Shown in pieces: positions 31,900 to 42,905 of a stretch of 64,000 bases of DNA; position 1 is the first letter of the stretch, and each line of letters starts with the position of its first letter. Position numbers and translations under genes: made by a program. The notes beneath the pieces were generated by a model. That model did no database searches. It was not told the origin of the DNA and saw only the letters and a program-made list of their open reading frames with translations. Source of the stretch: Microglena sp. YARC (taxonomy: Eukaryota > Chlorophyta > Chlorophyceae > Chlamydomonadales > Chlamydomonadaceae); the NCBI GenBank assembly GCA_022414725.1, contig CM039466.1:37446892-37510891 (forward strand), written 5' to 3'.

Positions 31900-33520
31900 G
31901 CTATGACCACCAACTTGAACTTGTTGACATGGCTCCAGCCTTTAAGCCTGCTCGCCGTCTTGGGGTGGGTGGGTAGGTGGGTGGGTGGTTAGCTGAGTTA
32001 ATAGGTAGAGCTTGAACTTGTTGACATGGCTCCAGCTTTTAAGCCTGCTCACCGTCTTCGGGTGGGTGGGTAGGTGGGTGCGTGGGTGGGTGGGTGGGTA
32101 GGTGGGTGGGTGGGTGGGTAGGTGGGTAGGTGGGTGGGTGGGTGGTTAGTTGAGTTGGGAGGTAGAATTTGAACTTGTTGACATGGCTCCAGCCTTTAAG
32201 CCTGCTCGCCGTCTTGGGGTGGGTGGGTGTGAGTGTGGGTGGTTAGTTGAGTTAGGAGGTAGTGCTTGAACTTTTTGACATGGCTCCAGCCTTTAAGCCT
32301 GCTCGCCGTCTTGGGGTGGGTGGGTAGGTGGTTGGGTGGGTGGTTAGTTGAGTTAGGAGGTAGAGCTTGAACTTGTTGACATGGCTCCAGCCTTTAAGCC
32401 TGCTCGCCGTCTTGGGGTGGGTGGGTGTGAGTGTGGGTGGTTAGTTGAGTTAGGAGGTAGAGCTTGAACTTGTTGACATGGCTCCAGCTTTTAAGCCTGC
32501 TCGCCGTCTTGGGGTGGGTGGGTAGGTGGGTGGGTAGGTGGGTGGGTAGGTGGGTGGGTGGGTGGGTGGGTAGGTGGGTAGGTGGGTGGGTGGGTAGGTG
32601 GGTAGGTGGGTGGGTGGGTGGTTAGTTGAGTTGGGAGGTAGAATTTGAACTTGTTGACATGGCTCCAGCCTTTAAGCCTGCTCGCCGTCTTGGGGTGGGT
32701 GGGTGTGAGTGTGGGTGGTTAGTTGAGTTAGGAGGTAGTGCTTGAACTTTTTGACATGGCTCCAGCCTTTAAGCCTGCTCGCCGTCTTGGGGTGGGTGGG
32801 TAGGTGGTTGGGTGGGTGGTTAGTTGAGTTAGGAGGTAGAGCTTGAACTTGTTGACATGGCTCCAGCCTTTAAGCCTGCTCGCCGTCTTGGGGTGGGTGG
32901 GTGTGAGTGTGGGTGGTTAGTTGAGTTAGGAGGTAGAGCTTGAACTTGTTGACATGGCTCCAGCTTTTAAGCCTGCTCGCCGTCTTGGGGTGGGTGGGTA
33001 GGTGGGTGGGTAGGTGGGTGGGTAGGTGGGTGGGTGGGTGGGTGGGTAGGTGGGTAGGTGGGTGGGTGGGTAGGTGGGTAGGTGGGTGGGTGGGTGGTTA
33101 GTTGAGTTGGGAGGTAGAATTTGAACTTGTTGACATGGCTCCAGCCTTTAAGCCTGCTCGCCGTCTTGGGGTGGGTGGGTGTGAGTGTGGGTGGTTAGTT
33201 GAGTTAGGAGGTAGTGCTTGAACTTTTTGACATGGCTCCAGCCTTTAAGCCTGCTCGCCGTCTTGGGGTGGGTGGGGTAGGTGGGTGGGTGGGTGGTTAG
33301 TTGAGTTAGGAGGTAGAATTTGAACTTGTTTACATGGCTCCAGCTTTTAAGCCTGCTCGCCGTCTTCCGGTGGGTGGGTAGGTGGGTGTGAGTGTGGGTG
33401 GTTAGTTGAGTTGGGAGGTAGAACTTAAACTTGTTTACCGTACAGGTAGGTGTGTGTGAGTATGGGTGGTTAGTTGAGTTGTTGGGTGGGTAGGTGGGTG
33501 TGAGTGGGGCACTGGGGCAC
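31900..33520. repeat. ~100-bp minisatellite with higher-order period of ~477 bp
   Basis: Units have TTGAACTTGTTGACATGGCT, CCAGCCTTTAAGCCTGCTCG and CCGTCTTGGGGTGGGTGGG, then GGTAGGTGGGT runs of variable length and GGTTAGTTGAGTTAGGAGG. Blocks starting AGGTAGAATTTGAAC at about 32160, 32637 and 33114 repeat the same order of unit variants, so a four-unit higher-order repeat was itself duplicated. It lies in intron 4 of the SRPBCC gene. Confidence 0.9.
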
Positions 33521-33710
33521 ACCACTAAGGGAGCTCACTAATCTATGTCTTCTATGAATTTATGCTTATCCATCATTTTGAAGTGCTTATCAGTCAGCTT
33601 GTGAAGATGATGATGATGATGATGATGATGGTGATTATTGCATTTTTCCTGGTGCCCTACTGCACTCCAAATGTGCCCGCAGCTTGACAGAGCCAAGGGG
33701 GACTTATGCT

Positions 33711-33859
33711 TAGGGACCGGCATATCATATGATATCGACCAAAGGTGAGTATGATATCATATGGTATCATACAAAATGCATGTATATAAATGGTAAATTT
33801 AGCCTGGTCAGTCTACCGGCATCATATGATATCAAATGATACCATATTGCCATTCCCTA
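33711..33859. mobile_element. hAT-B MITE copy 2
   Basis: TAGGGACCGGCAT ... ATTGCCATTCCCTA ends; interior with ATGATATCATATG palindromes and CTGGTCAGTCTACCGGCAT. A fragment of the same family lies at about 34000-34100 (CATATTGCCGTTCCCTA). Confidence 0.75.
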
Positions 33860-34274
33860 CATATTACTCTACATCCATGTATATAGGGGAGGCAATATCG
33901 TGCCGGTCCCCATTGTGTGTGTCTGTTTGAGAGAGTGTGTGGGTACATGTGTGGGTGAGAGTGTGGGTGGGTGTATGTGGGTGGGTGCGTGAGTGTTGTG
34001 TTTTTATATGATACCATATTGCCGTTCCCTACATATAGTTCTACATCCGTGTATCTAGGGTAGGCAATATGTAATATTGTACGGTTCCCCATTGGTGATT
34101 GTCCCCGTTGGTGAAAGCAAACAGGCTGGCCCTGTCAAGCTCGCTCCTTGTAATATGGAGTACTATTTATCTATTTATTCACGGGTCACCCAGTTTATCA
34201 TACATGTGTCAGGGAGGGAATGAAGGGCACCGCATACTACTGCTGTCTATCTCATTTGGTTATCTCAGCAACTG

Positions 34275-34286
34275 ATCCCCCCCCCC

Positions 34287-34353
<67 letters not shown>

Positions 34354-34495
34354 ACACACGTTCTACGATACACATCCCGCCCCCTCCACCCACCACCACC
34401 ACCACCACCACCACACCACCACACACACACACGTCCTCCCCCTCCCCCCTCCCCCCGCCCCCACCCCACCCCCACCCCCCCACCCACACGTGTTG
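34275..34495. repeat. (CA)n, (CCA)n and C-rich low-complexity tract
   Basis: Long CA repeat, then CCACCA and CCCCACCCC runs ending just before the acceptor of exon 5. It could serve as a pyrimidine-rich stretch for that acceptor. Confidence 0.9.
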
Positions 34496-34503
34496 CTAAC
34501 CAG

Positions 34504-34624
34504 GGAATGATGGAAGACCTGACGATAGAGATAAAGCGAAGACAGGAGCTCCAACACACTGGGGATCCAGAGCCAGTGTCGTCTGAGTCCGAACCCAGAA
34601 ATGACGAGTCTACCTCTTGCGCAG
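34504..34624 (+). CDS. SRPBCC/START-like protein, exon 5
   Basis: 121 nt: acceptor TTGCTAACCAG, reading GMMEDLTIEIKRRQELQHTG and then DPEPVSSESEPRNDESTSCA plus one base, donor GTGAGA. The first part continues the C-terminal helix (RQL-Q-GMMEDL); the rest is an acidic, Ser-rich, probably disordered tail. Exit phase 1 means at least one more exon, not found. The 3' edge (SSESEPRDDGSTS) is copied at about 36290-36341 and 36520-36572 with GTGAGA donors. The last 8 bases plus donor seed the 62-bp array that follows. Confidence 0.7.
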
Positions 34625-34890
34625 GTGAGACAGTTTGTGTGAGAGAGAGAGTGTGTGCGTTGCGCAGGTGAGAGGCAGTTTGTGTGAGAGGGACAGTTTG
34701 TGTGAGAGAGAGAGTGTGTGCGTTGCGCAGGTGAGAGGCAGTGTGTGTGAGAGGGACAGTTTGTGTGAGAGAGAGAGAGAGTGTGTGCGTTGCGCAGGTG
34801 AGAGGCAGTTTGTGTGAGAGGGACAGTTTGTGTGAGAGAGAGAGTGTGTGCGTTGCGCAGGTGAGAGGCAGTTTGTGTGAGAGGGACAGT

Positions 34891-34981
<91 letters not shown>

Positions 34982-35602
34982 TGCGTTGCGCAGGTGAGAA
35001 GCAATTTGTGTGAGAGGGACAGTTTGTAAAAGAGAAAGAGAGTGTGTGCGTTGCGCAGGTGAGAGGCAGTTTGTGTGAGAGGGACAGTTTGCGTGAGAGA
35101 GAGAGAGTGTGTGCGTTGCGCAGGTGAGAGACAGTGTGTGTGAGAGGGACAGTTTGTGTGAGAGAGAGAGTGTGTGCATTGTGCAGGTGAGAGGCAGTTT
35201 GTGTGAGAGGGACAGTTTGTGTGAGAGAGAGAGTGTGTGCGTTGCGCAGGTGAGAGGCAGTGTGTGTGAGAGGGACAGTCTGTGTGTGAGAGAGAGAGAG
35301 AGTGTGTGCGTTGCGCAGGTGAGAGACAGTGTGTGTGAGAGGGACAGTTTGTGTGAGAGAGAGAGTGTGTGCGTTGCGCAGGTGAGAGGCAGTTTGTGTG
35401 AGAGGGACAGTTTGTGTGAGAGAGAGAGTGTGTGCGTTGCGCAGGTGAGAGGCAGTGTGTGTGAGAGGGACAGTTTGTGTGAGAGAGAGAGAGTGTGTGC
35501 GTTGCGCAGGTGAGAGGCAGTTTGTGTGAGAGGGACAGTTTGTGTGAGAGAGAGAGTGTGTGCGTTGCGCAGGTGAGAGGCAGTTTGTGTGAGAGGGACA
35601 GT

Positions 35603-35637
<35 letters not shown>

Positions 35638-36175
35638 TGTGTGTGCGTTGCGCAGGTGAGAGGCAGTTTGTGTGAGAGGGACAGTTTGTGTGAGAGAAAG
35701 AGAGTGTGTGCGTTGCGCAGGTGAGAGGCAGTGTGTGTGAGAGGGACAGTTTGTGTGAGAGAGAGAGAGTGTGTGCGTTGCGCAGGTGAGAGGCAGTGTG
35801 TGTGAGAGGGACAGTTTGTGTGAGAGAGAGAGTGTGTGCATTGTGCAGGTGAGAGGCAGTTTGTGTGAGAGGGACAGTTTGTGTGAGAGAGAGAGTGTGT
35901 GCGTTGCGCAGGTGAGAGGCAGTGTGTGTGAGAGGGACAGTTTGTGTGAGAGAGAGAGAGAGAGAGAGTGTGTGCGTTGCGCAGGTGAGAGGCAGTTTGT
36001 GTGAGAGGGACAGTTTGTGTGAGAGAGAGAGTGTGTGCGTTGCGCAGGTGAGAGGCAGTGTGTGTGAGAGGGACAGTTTGTGTGAGAGAGAGAGTGTGTG
36101 CGTTGCGCAGGTGAGAGGTAGTTTGTGTGAGAGGGACAGTTTGTGTGAGAGAGAGAGTGTGTGCGTTGCGCAGGT
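34625..36175 (+). repeat. ~62-bp minisatellite carrying a splice junction in every unit
   Basis: About 24 units with GTGAGAGGCAGTTTGTGTGA, GAGGGACAGTTTGTGTGAG, a variable (GA)n and GTGTGTGCGTTGCGCAG. Each unit join reads TTGCGCAG/GTGAGA, the same octamer-plus-donor as the true exon 5 end (CTTGCGCAG/GTGAGA). The (GA)n expands to more than 70 bp at about 34910-34980. Long SLSLSHTNCPS ORFs on the minus strand are artefacts. Confidence 0.9.
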
Positions 36176-36199
36176 GAGTGAAATTTTTTCTTCTCTTTC

Positions 36200-36349
36200 A
36201 GTTGTGACAGGTTGTAAAAGGATTTTCACCCCAGCCAGGCAGGAGGTGGGTCTCCTAACACGAACCAGCGACACCGAGGATTCAGTTCGAATGTTGTTTG
36301 AATCTGGACCCAGAGATGACGGGTCCACCTCTTGCTCAGGTGAGACTGT

Positions 36350-36390
<41 letters not shown>

Positions 36391-36600
36391 TGCATTGTCA
36401 GGTGAGTGAAAGTTTTTTTTCTCTTCCAGTTGTGACAGGTGGGTTGTAAAAGGATTTCCACCCCCAGCCAGGCAGGAGGTGGGTCTACCAACACGAATCA
36501 GCGACACTGAGAATTCAGTTCGAGTGTCATCTGAATCTGAACCCAGAGATGACGGGTCCACCTCCTACGTGGGTGAGACAAAGTTTTTGTTAAGCCCTTC
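36200..36600 (+). repeat. two 3'-edge copies of SRPBCC exon 5 with CACCTCCTGGGGTG-family repeats
   Basis: Copies ending near 36341 (CCACCTCTTGCTCAG, then GTGAGA) and 36572 (CCACCTCCTACGTGG, then GTGAGA) keep open frames (ESEPRDDGSTS). The sequence just 5' of each (GGTGGGTCTCCTAACACGAA, CCAGCGACACCGAGGATTCA) belongs to the dispersed 110-bp family in reverse orientation, so part of the apparent exon is repeat-derived. Confidence 0.7.
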
Positions 36601-36654
36601 CTATCACGGTTGGGCAAGTCCCTTCAGCCTATTTGGCCTACCCCTGGACTGTAA

Positions 36655-36658
<4 letters not shown>

Positions 36659-36685
<27 letters not shown>

Positions 36686-36752
36686 CATACATACATACAT
36701 ACATACATACATACATACATACATACATACATACATACATACATACATACAT
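36659..36752. repeat. (ACAT)n microsatellite after a TTTGGCCTACCCCTGGACTG repeat
   Basis: About 23 ACAT units. They follow a conserved TTGGCCTACCCCTGGACTGT segment that also precedes TACAT/CATAC sequence at 43400-43435 and 52895-52940, consistent with a retroposon 3' end. Confidence 0.85.
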
Positions 36753-38272
36753 TTTAAGTAGTGAAAGGATTGTCACTCAAGGAGATTGGTCTCCCGACAT
36801 AAACCATCGACACCGAGGATTCAGTTGGAATGGCGATGCCACTCCTACAAAAGAGTAGGCGCATGTATATGTGTGTTTCAGTCCAGGGGTGGCCAGTTAG
36901 GCTAATGGGGTAGCCCAATAGGCAAATTGGCTGGTTTGTGTCTGAAAACCAACCTCCTGGGGAGAAAATCCTTTCAGAACTTAAAAAAAAATGACTTGCC
37001 CAACCTCAAACAGCCAAGATGAACTCTAGATGACCCGAGGAGGTGCTACAAAGGAAAATGCTAGAGGGAACCCAAACTGACCCAACCACGCCCTTGTGGA
37101 CCCAACCACGCCACTGCTCTACTTGCACCTGAGCAGCGCAGTGCAGATGTGTCCTATAAGCAGTTGATTTTTGCGGAGCCTCCTCTTCAATGAGGCGGGA
37201 GCCCCCAGGGTTACCCATTTGTCTGACCGAGACGAAGCCTGGCACGTCTGCCAAGTGCCAACGGTCTCGTAACAAACTCGCATCCGTTGCCACCTGTCGC
37301 TCCGTCGCGAGCACTCTTCACCATTTTGTAGCGTCGCTTGCGACGCTGCATAGAACTTGTTAGGCCTCAAAGTGGGTGTGATTACTGTCAATCCGATAAC
37401 TATCAATCCCCTTATAACGTCTGATGAGCGACAGAAAGTAAAGTGGACTATTAGCATTTCCCCTGCATCTGCTACATCTGTTTATTCATGCGCATGATTG
37501 TTATGAAAGGAATTTCACCCCAGGATGTGGGCCTCCTAACACAAACCAAAACCACCGGGGATTATTTTCGAACAGTGTTGCCACTCCTACAAAAGAGTAG
37601 GCGCACTTAGGGACATTGGGGAATACCAAGCCACGACCAAAAAATAAGGTCAGGCTGATGTCAAGTGGAGGGTGCATGCTGGGTTGGGAGGTGATTACTC
37701 ACAATCCCAAGGCCAGGCTGATGTCAAGTGGAGGGTGCATGCTGAGTTGGGAGGTGATTACCAAGCCACGACAAAAACATACGTTCAAGAGCAAATGTAT
37801 GCCAGGCACAGGCTGGACTGTAAACACACACACACCGCCTGCACCTCACACCTGTGCATTGTGCCAGGCACAGGCGAGACTGCAAACACACACACAATAT
37901 CGAGCCACGATAAAAAAAAAACGTTCAAGAGCAAATGTATTAGTATAAGTTACGGTGACTTTAGCTAGCTCCGGCTTACGCTGTGGTGTCCTTAACATCA
38001 CGTCCTGTGAGTAACTGTATTACACGGATGTGACAATTTCAATTTCAATTTCAATTTACTCATGCGCACTTCTTGAATGTCTCAGGTGCTCTCTGCTTGG
38101 GCCATGCGAGCCAAGCGCCCACTAGCACGATCAGCATGGCTATGGCCACCACCCCGGTGGCCCACTGCCTATTTCCAAAGCCTCAACCCATTGACATCTA
38201 CATCAAGCTCTGGTGACCTGGAGGGGTGCTACACAAGGCCTTTCCTTGTGTTGTTATCTTGTGTTGTATTAA
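36753..38272. other. repeat-rich non-coding stretch
   Basis: Holds reverse copies of the 110-bp family (36755-36870, 37500-37615) and a forward fragment (36940-36985). Tandem units with CAGGCTGATGTCAAGTGGAG lie at 37645-37760 and with GCCAGGCACAGGC at 37800-37890. At 37961-38055 is a 95-bp repeat with TTTCAA tail whose second copy is at 48403-48497. No gene. Confidence 0.6.
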
Positions 38273-38592
38273 GTAATGATAACGCCTGGTGGGGCGTGGT
38301 ATTAAGGGAGCCCTGTCTTACGGCGGTAGAGAACGGGCTGCTACTTTACCTGGACAAAGCCACCATGGCGGTTGACAGCGATCGCAGACACTAAAGCGCA
38401 CCGGTAGGGATTCGAACTCCGCACCTTCTTGTTTTGGCGTGCTCTACCATTGAGCCAGTCGTTGAAACGGGAGTATTGTAGTTAGCCATTTTTTAAGTGC
38501 ATCCGTAGGGATTCGAACCCCGCACCTTCTTGTTTTGGCGTGCTCTACCATTGAGCCAGTCGTTGAAACGGGAGTATTGTAGTTAGCCATGT
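38273..38592 (-). mobile_element. tRNA-derived SINE copy 2 with a duplicated tRNA head
   Basis: Minus strand: box A TGGCTCAATGGTAGAGCACG and box B GTTCGAATCCC, followed by the family body out to ACCAGGCGTTATCATTACTT. The tRNA-like head occurs twice (about 38400-38475 and 38495-38570), separated by ~20 bp, giving tandem pol III promoters. Confidence 0.8.
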
Positions 38593-38619
38593 CTAGTAGT
38601 AGTGTTTCTTGTAGGGAGT

Positions 38620-38800
38620 TGTGTATGAACTTGTGACAGCTATGCAGCTCAGTACAACTTGTGACAGCTATGCAGCTCAGTATAACGGACTGCCTCTCAA
38701 AATTGTGTATGAAGTGGTGACAGCTATGCAGGTCAGTACAACTTGTGACAGCTATGCAGCTCAGTATAACGGACTGTCTCTCAAAATTGGTAGTGAGCCC
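38620..38800. repeat. short nested tandem repeat
   Basis: ACTTGTGACAGCTATGCAGC then TCAGTA(C/T)AAC occurs four times within two ~85-bp units (38625-38700, 38705-38785). Confidence 0.85.
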
Positions 38801-38911
38801 GAAAGAAAGAGGCTGGGCTGAGCTTTTATACCTAGGGAACGGCAATATGATATCATATGATGCCGGCAGTCTGACTAGGCTAAAGTTACCCTTTATATAC
38901 AATGATATATG

Positions 38912-41900
38912 ATGTGATGAAGATGAAGATACCGAGTTAGGAGATGAACCAGTATCCCAAACCAATAATACAGCCCCCAACCAAACCGTTCAACCGAGGT
39001 GTAGCATGGACACAGCTCCCCCCAATCGATTGGGGGGGGCCCTACTCCAGCTATGTGTAGTAACTGGTCTTATCATCCTTAACGGTAGAACAGAAGGTGA
39101 TATGCAAGGTGCACATACCTTCTTTGCAGATGGCATGGACAAGAAATCTGTCATTGATTATGCGCTAGCCGCCCCTAGTCTTCTCAACACCCCAGGAGTC
39201 AAGTTTAGTGTGACTCCCAAGCATGACTGCCCTCTCAGGCCCGGGGGTAAAAAGTTTGACCACATGCCTATCACACTCCACATACCAGATGCTGCTCTTA
39301 GGCCTTCTCAAGGTACTATTAGTACACCTGCTGGTAGTAAACCTTCGCCCAAACTGAAATGGAAAGACAACTATGCCCAGATTTATGCGCTCACAATTAA
39401 GCGTGACCCAGACGTTAACCGATTATTTGACAATGCACTCCATAGCTCATCTATGGAAGATTCAGAGAAGGGGCTTGCTAGTGCTATTGAACTAGCCATA
39501 AGCAAATGCACACCATGTCACAAACCTGTAGCTAAACGTAAGCACGGGCCCGTGAACGCATGGTATGATGATGAAAGCAATCGTGCTAGACAGGCAGCAA
39601 GCCAAGCAGAACATCACCATGGCTCTAGCTCTGACTTGGCTGGTTCTATGCACAAGGAGTACAAGAGGATTCTCAGAAGAAAGAAGAGGAAGTGGCTAGA
39701 AACACGCATGGAGAACCTTCATACGAATCTTCGGCATAATCCGAAAAGTTTTTGGAAAGACGTGCGTGAGCCTAACAAGGCCACTACAGCAGATATCACA
39801 ATTCATGATTGGACTGATTACTTTGCAGACCTCTTTGATGTGCAAGTAGGTATTGATCCAAGTCTGGATGCTAGGGACTTTGTCCCTCAAGCTGATGGAC
39901 CTCAGATAGAGGCCGCACCAACGTGGTTATGTCAAGACTTTACCACCCAAGAGGTGTTTTCTGTTCTCCAATCCCTACGGAAAAACTCCTCCCCCGGGGT
40001 AGATGGTATCCCTGCAGAATGGTACAGATTTGCTTCCCATGAGGCCAACTCCCGATTTGTACAAGCTATGACTAACCTGTTTAATCTCATCTGGAAGACC
40101 TCTTACCTAGCCAATGGGCTGCAGCTGCCTTGGTACCCGTACCCAAATCCAAAGGCAGTGTTTATGACAAGGACAACTATCGAGGTCTTGCGGTGAGCAA
40201 CTCCATAGGAAAGATCTTCTCCCTTTGCATGCTACGTAGACTAGATGATTGGTCAGAAGAATTCAACCTCAGAGCCGCTGGCCAATATGGATTTAGAAGT
40301 GGTAGGGGGTACTGCGGATGCATCATTCATTCTTAACCATATTGTAGATAAATATAGAGAAAGAAAAAAACCACTCTTTGTGGCTTTAGTCGATTTCAAG
40401 AAGGCTTATGATTGGGTCAACAGAGACTTGCTATGGGATTGCTTAGCAAGGCTAGGAGTCAAAGACCCCTATCTCAGTATTCTGAAGTCCATGTATAATC
40501 ATGTCGTTTTCCAAGTTCGCCTACATGGGGACATTGGATCCTCCTTTCCATCCCTTGTAGGAGTTCAACAAGGAGACCCCCTATCCCCACTCCTATTCGG
40601 TCTGTTCATTGATTAGAATTGAATCGTTCCTCCAATCCAAGCTCCCAAATGTAGGGGCTGAGCTTAGGGGAAAGATTCTGCAATTGTTACTTTATGCTGA
40701 TGACCTAGCTATAATGGCAGAATCCCCGGCAGATATGCAAGCGATGCTTAACTGCCTGAGAGATTTCTGCGAGGCTACTAAGATGGCTGTGAATATAAAG
40801 AAAACTGAGATTGTCGTTTTCAACAAGCATTTCTGTGATGAGGCCCGTATGGATCCTGATTACAAACTTGTCTATGATGGAGCACAGCTTTCTACAAAGT
40901 TATATTTTATCTACCTGGGATCCCTCTTTGTGGATGGTGACTCAAGCAATCGTGCAAAAGCTGCTTTTTCTAGGATGCTCGCTAAGGCCCAAAAGGCTCA
41001 CCACATGCTCCGTAGGCGATGCCATACTATGGAGATATACAATATTGATATTCTCACCCACCTGTTTGATTCTCTTGTACAACCTATCCTGAATTTTGGC
41101 TGTGAGGTGTGGGCTCCTTCTATTCTGAACAACACACTTATCTCAAATGACCATGCTTGTGAGAAATGGCATAGAGGTATACTTAAACAAATTTTGGGTG
41201 TTTGCCAATCTACTACATCTAATATTATCATGGAAGAGCTGGGTAGAACCCCGTTGTGTTTTGCTTGGCTTAAACAAGCTTTGCGCTTCTGGAACAAGAC
41301 CATAGATAAAGAACCTGAGGATCTCATTAGAATGGCTCTTGAGGAATCTTTTGATTCCAACACTGGCTGGGTTCATGACTTACGTTGTGCTCTCCACAAG
41401 CTAGGATCCAGTGAAAACCTCAACATTTTGGAGGCTGTCGATGTCGAAGGTATTATGTCTGAAGTTTTTGAGTCATGGAGGTTTAAGTACCCAAGTGACA
41501 CCAATGCAGTCAGAGACATCCCTAATGAGAGAAGGGTTGGCTTTAAACGCCTCCGATGCCAGAAATGGTTCGCAGCCAACAGCAATGATGAGAATGGCTT
41601 GATTCCCTTTACATCTGCCTTACATAAGCAGGATCAGATTCGTTCTATAGCACAGTTTAGAATGGGTTCCCATTGGCTGAACACAGAAAGAATGAGGGTG
41701 GTGGATAGAGCACACATCCCTCGCTCAATGAGACACTGTCAAATGTGTGGGTTCCAAAAAACTGAGGATGAAATGCATATGTTTGAGTGCCCTTTTTATA
41801 ATGATATTCGCCTCCGCTACCAGAAGCTGTTTACAGATATTTATAGGCATGTCCATGAGGATACCGACTTAACCGTATGGAATGTGGAATTCTGCGATTC

Positions 41901-42345
41901 CACATTCAGAACCTTTATGAATGGAAATGGCACTAAGACTTTCTGGAGCAACCTAGCCGACTATCTTTCTACTTGTAGAAGAGCAAGACAGGAAGCCCTG
42001 GACTGCTCAGTGGCACCGTAATTTATTATCCCTTTTTTTCTTTTCTTCTTGTGACTTCTCATTTGTTAGCTTCTTACCTCCGCCACTGTAAGTTGTTGAG
42101 ATCTGGGTCCGGCTCTAGGGGGTTTAATACCTACGCCACCAAAACGGTGGTTGGGAGTTTGGTTTGTTTGTCCTCGACACACCCCTGATGTAATGGGGTT
42201 TTTTGCTTTGTGGGTGCTTTTTCTTTTTGTTTAAAGTACAGAGTCTCATACACCCTCACGGTGTCAAGTAGACTTTAACATGTAATGTAATGTAATGTAA
42301 TGTAATGTAATGTAATGTAATGTAATGTATTGTAATATGATGCGA
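38912..42345 (+). mobile_element. LINE copy 2 (endonuclease C-terminus, RT, tail)
   Basis: Begins inside the endonuclease coding region and ends with about 10 TAATG units (42280-42330), then degenerate ATGCAATGC sequence. The 3' UTR matches copy 1. It is 5'-truncated, but longer than copy 1 by about 1 kb. Confidence 0.9.
38916..42021 (+). pseudogene. LINE endonuclease-reverse transcriptase, frameshifted
   Basis: The first segment carries the C-terminal part of an APE-type endonuclease: LILNGRTEGD-like (IILNGRTEGDMQGAHTFF), SVIDYALAAPSLL and FDHMPITLHIP. A linker with DFTTQEVFSVLQSLRKNSSP and GVDGIPAEW leads into the RT (FKKAYDW, QGDPLSP, YADD) and CQMC-type finger. Comparison with copy 1 shows three frame lesions: a missing C near 40106, an extra G near 40307 and an extra T near 40613. 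Copy 1 lacks these but has its own insertion. Low divergence between the copies suggests recent activity of the family. Confidence 0.9.
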
Positions 42346-42412
42346 TGCAATGCAATGCAATCATACTCGCCTGTGCTCCACACCATGTGATATGCCGGTC
42401 CCTATTTATATC

Positions 42413-42704
42413 CCATGCCTCTTGCTTGCTGTGAGCCTGTGCATCTCAGTCGTCTGCGTTAAAACTCGGGTCTGTATTTATGTGCATGTGTGTATCATGG
42501 TTGTTCAGGAGGACCCCATCTCTGCGCCCTAAGATGCAACCAATTGTACAGCCTGCGTCCTGAGACGCGACCGACCCATAACCGACCCATAGCCTGTGTA
42601 GTGCGACGCAACAGACCCTCCCCACACATTGCGTCTCAGGACGCAACGGACCCTCCAACGTTGCGTCTGCGACGCAGGACGCAGCGCCCTGAAAAAGGTA
42701 ATGA
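42413..42704. repeat. GACGCAAC / GCGTC(T/C)(C/G) interspersed short repeats
   Basis: Between 42520 and 42680 the phrases GCGTCCTGAGACGC, GCGACGCAAC, GCGTCTCAGGACGCAAC and GCGTCTGCGACGCAGGACGC form several small inverted repeats. No coding content. Confidence 0.6.
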
Positions 42705-42905
42705 TAGCGCCTGGTGGGGCGAGGTGTTAAGGGAGCCCGTCACACGCGGGTGGGCAGCGGTCTCCTACCTCAAGTGGACAAGCTACGTACCATCGCGGTT
42801 GACAACGACCTGCAACGCCAAGAGCGACCGAAGGGGGAGTCGAACCCCCAACTCTTCATCCTCAAGCGATCTGGTCTACCACTATACCAATGTTTATCAC
42901 TGAGA
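42705..42905 (-). mobile_element. tRNA-derived SINE copy 3
   Basis: Minus strand head TGGTATAGTGGTAGACCAGA with box B GTTCGACTCCC, then the family body (TGTCAACCGCGATGG) and GCCCCACCAGGCGCTATCATT end. The tRNA-like head differs from copies 1 and 2, so a different tRNA may have been recruited. Confidence 0.75.

Larger units (their letters stand above)
38833..42404. mobile_element. hAT-B MITE copy 3, split by LINE copy 2
   Basis: Left part 38833-38910 begins TAGGGAACGGCAATATGATA. Right part, about 42355-42404, has CATACTCGCCTGTGCTCC and ends GATATGCCGGTCCCTA. Flanks TTTATACC (38825-38832) and TTTATATC (42405-42412) match at 7 of 8, the expected hAT target duplication, showing that both halves are one element. 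The LINE fills the gap. Confidence 0.85.

Noticed and set aside
34363..36328. SLSLSHTNCPS-type ORFs of 490-570 codons on the minus strand
   Set aside because: They mirror the 62-bp GA-rich minisatellite; overlapping frames give the same peptide and no domain.
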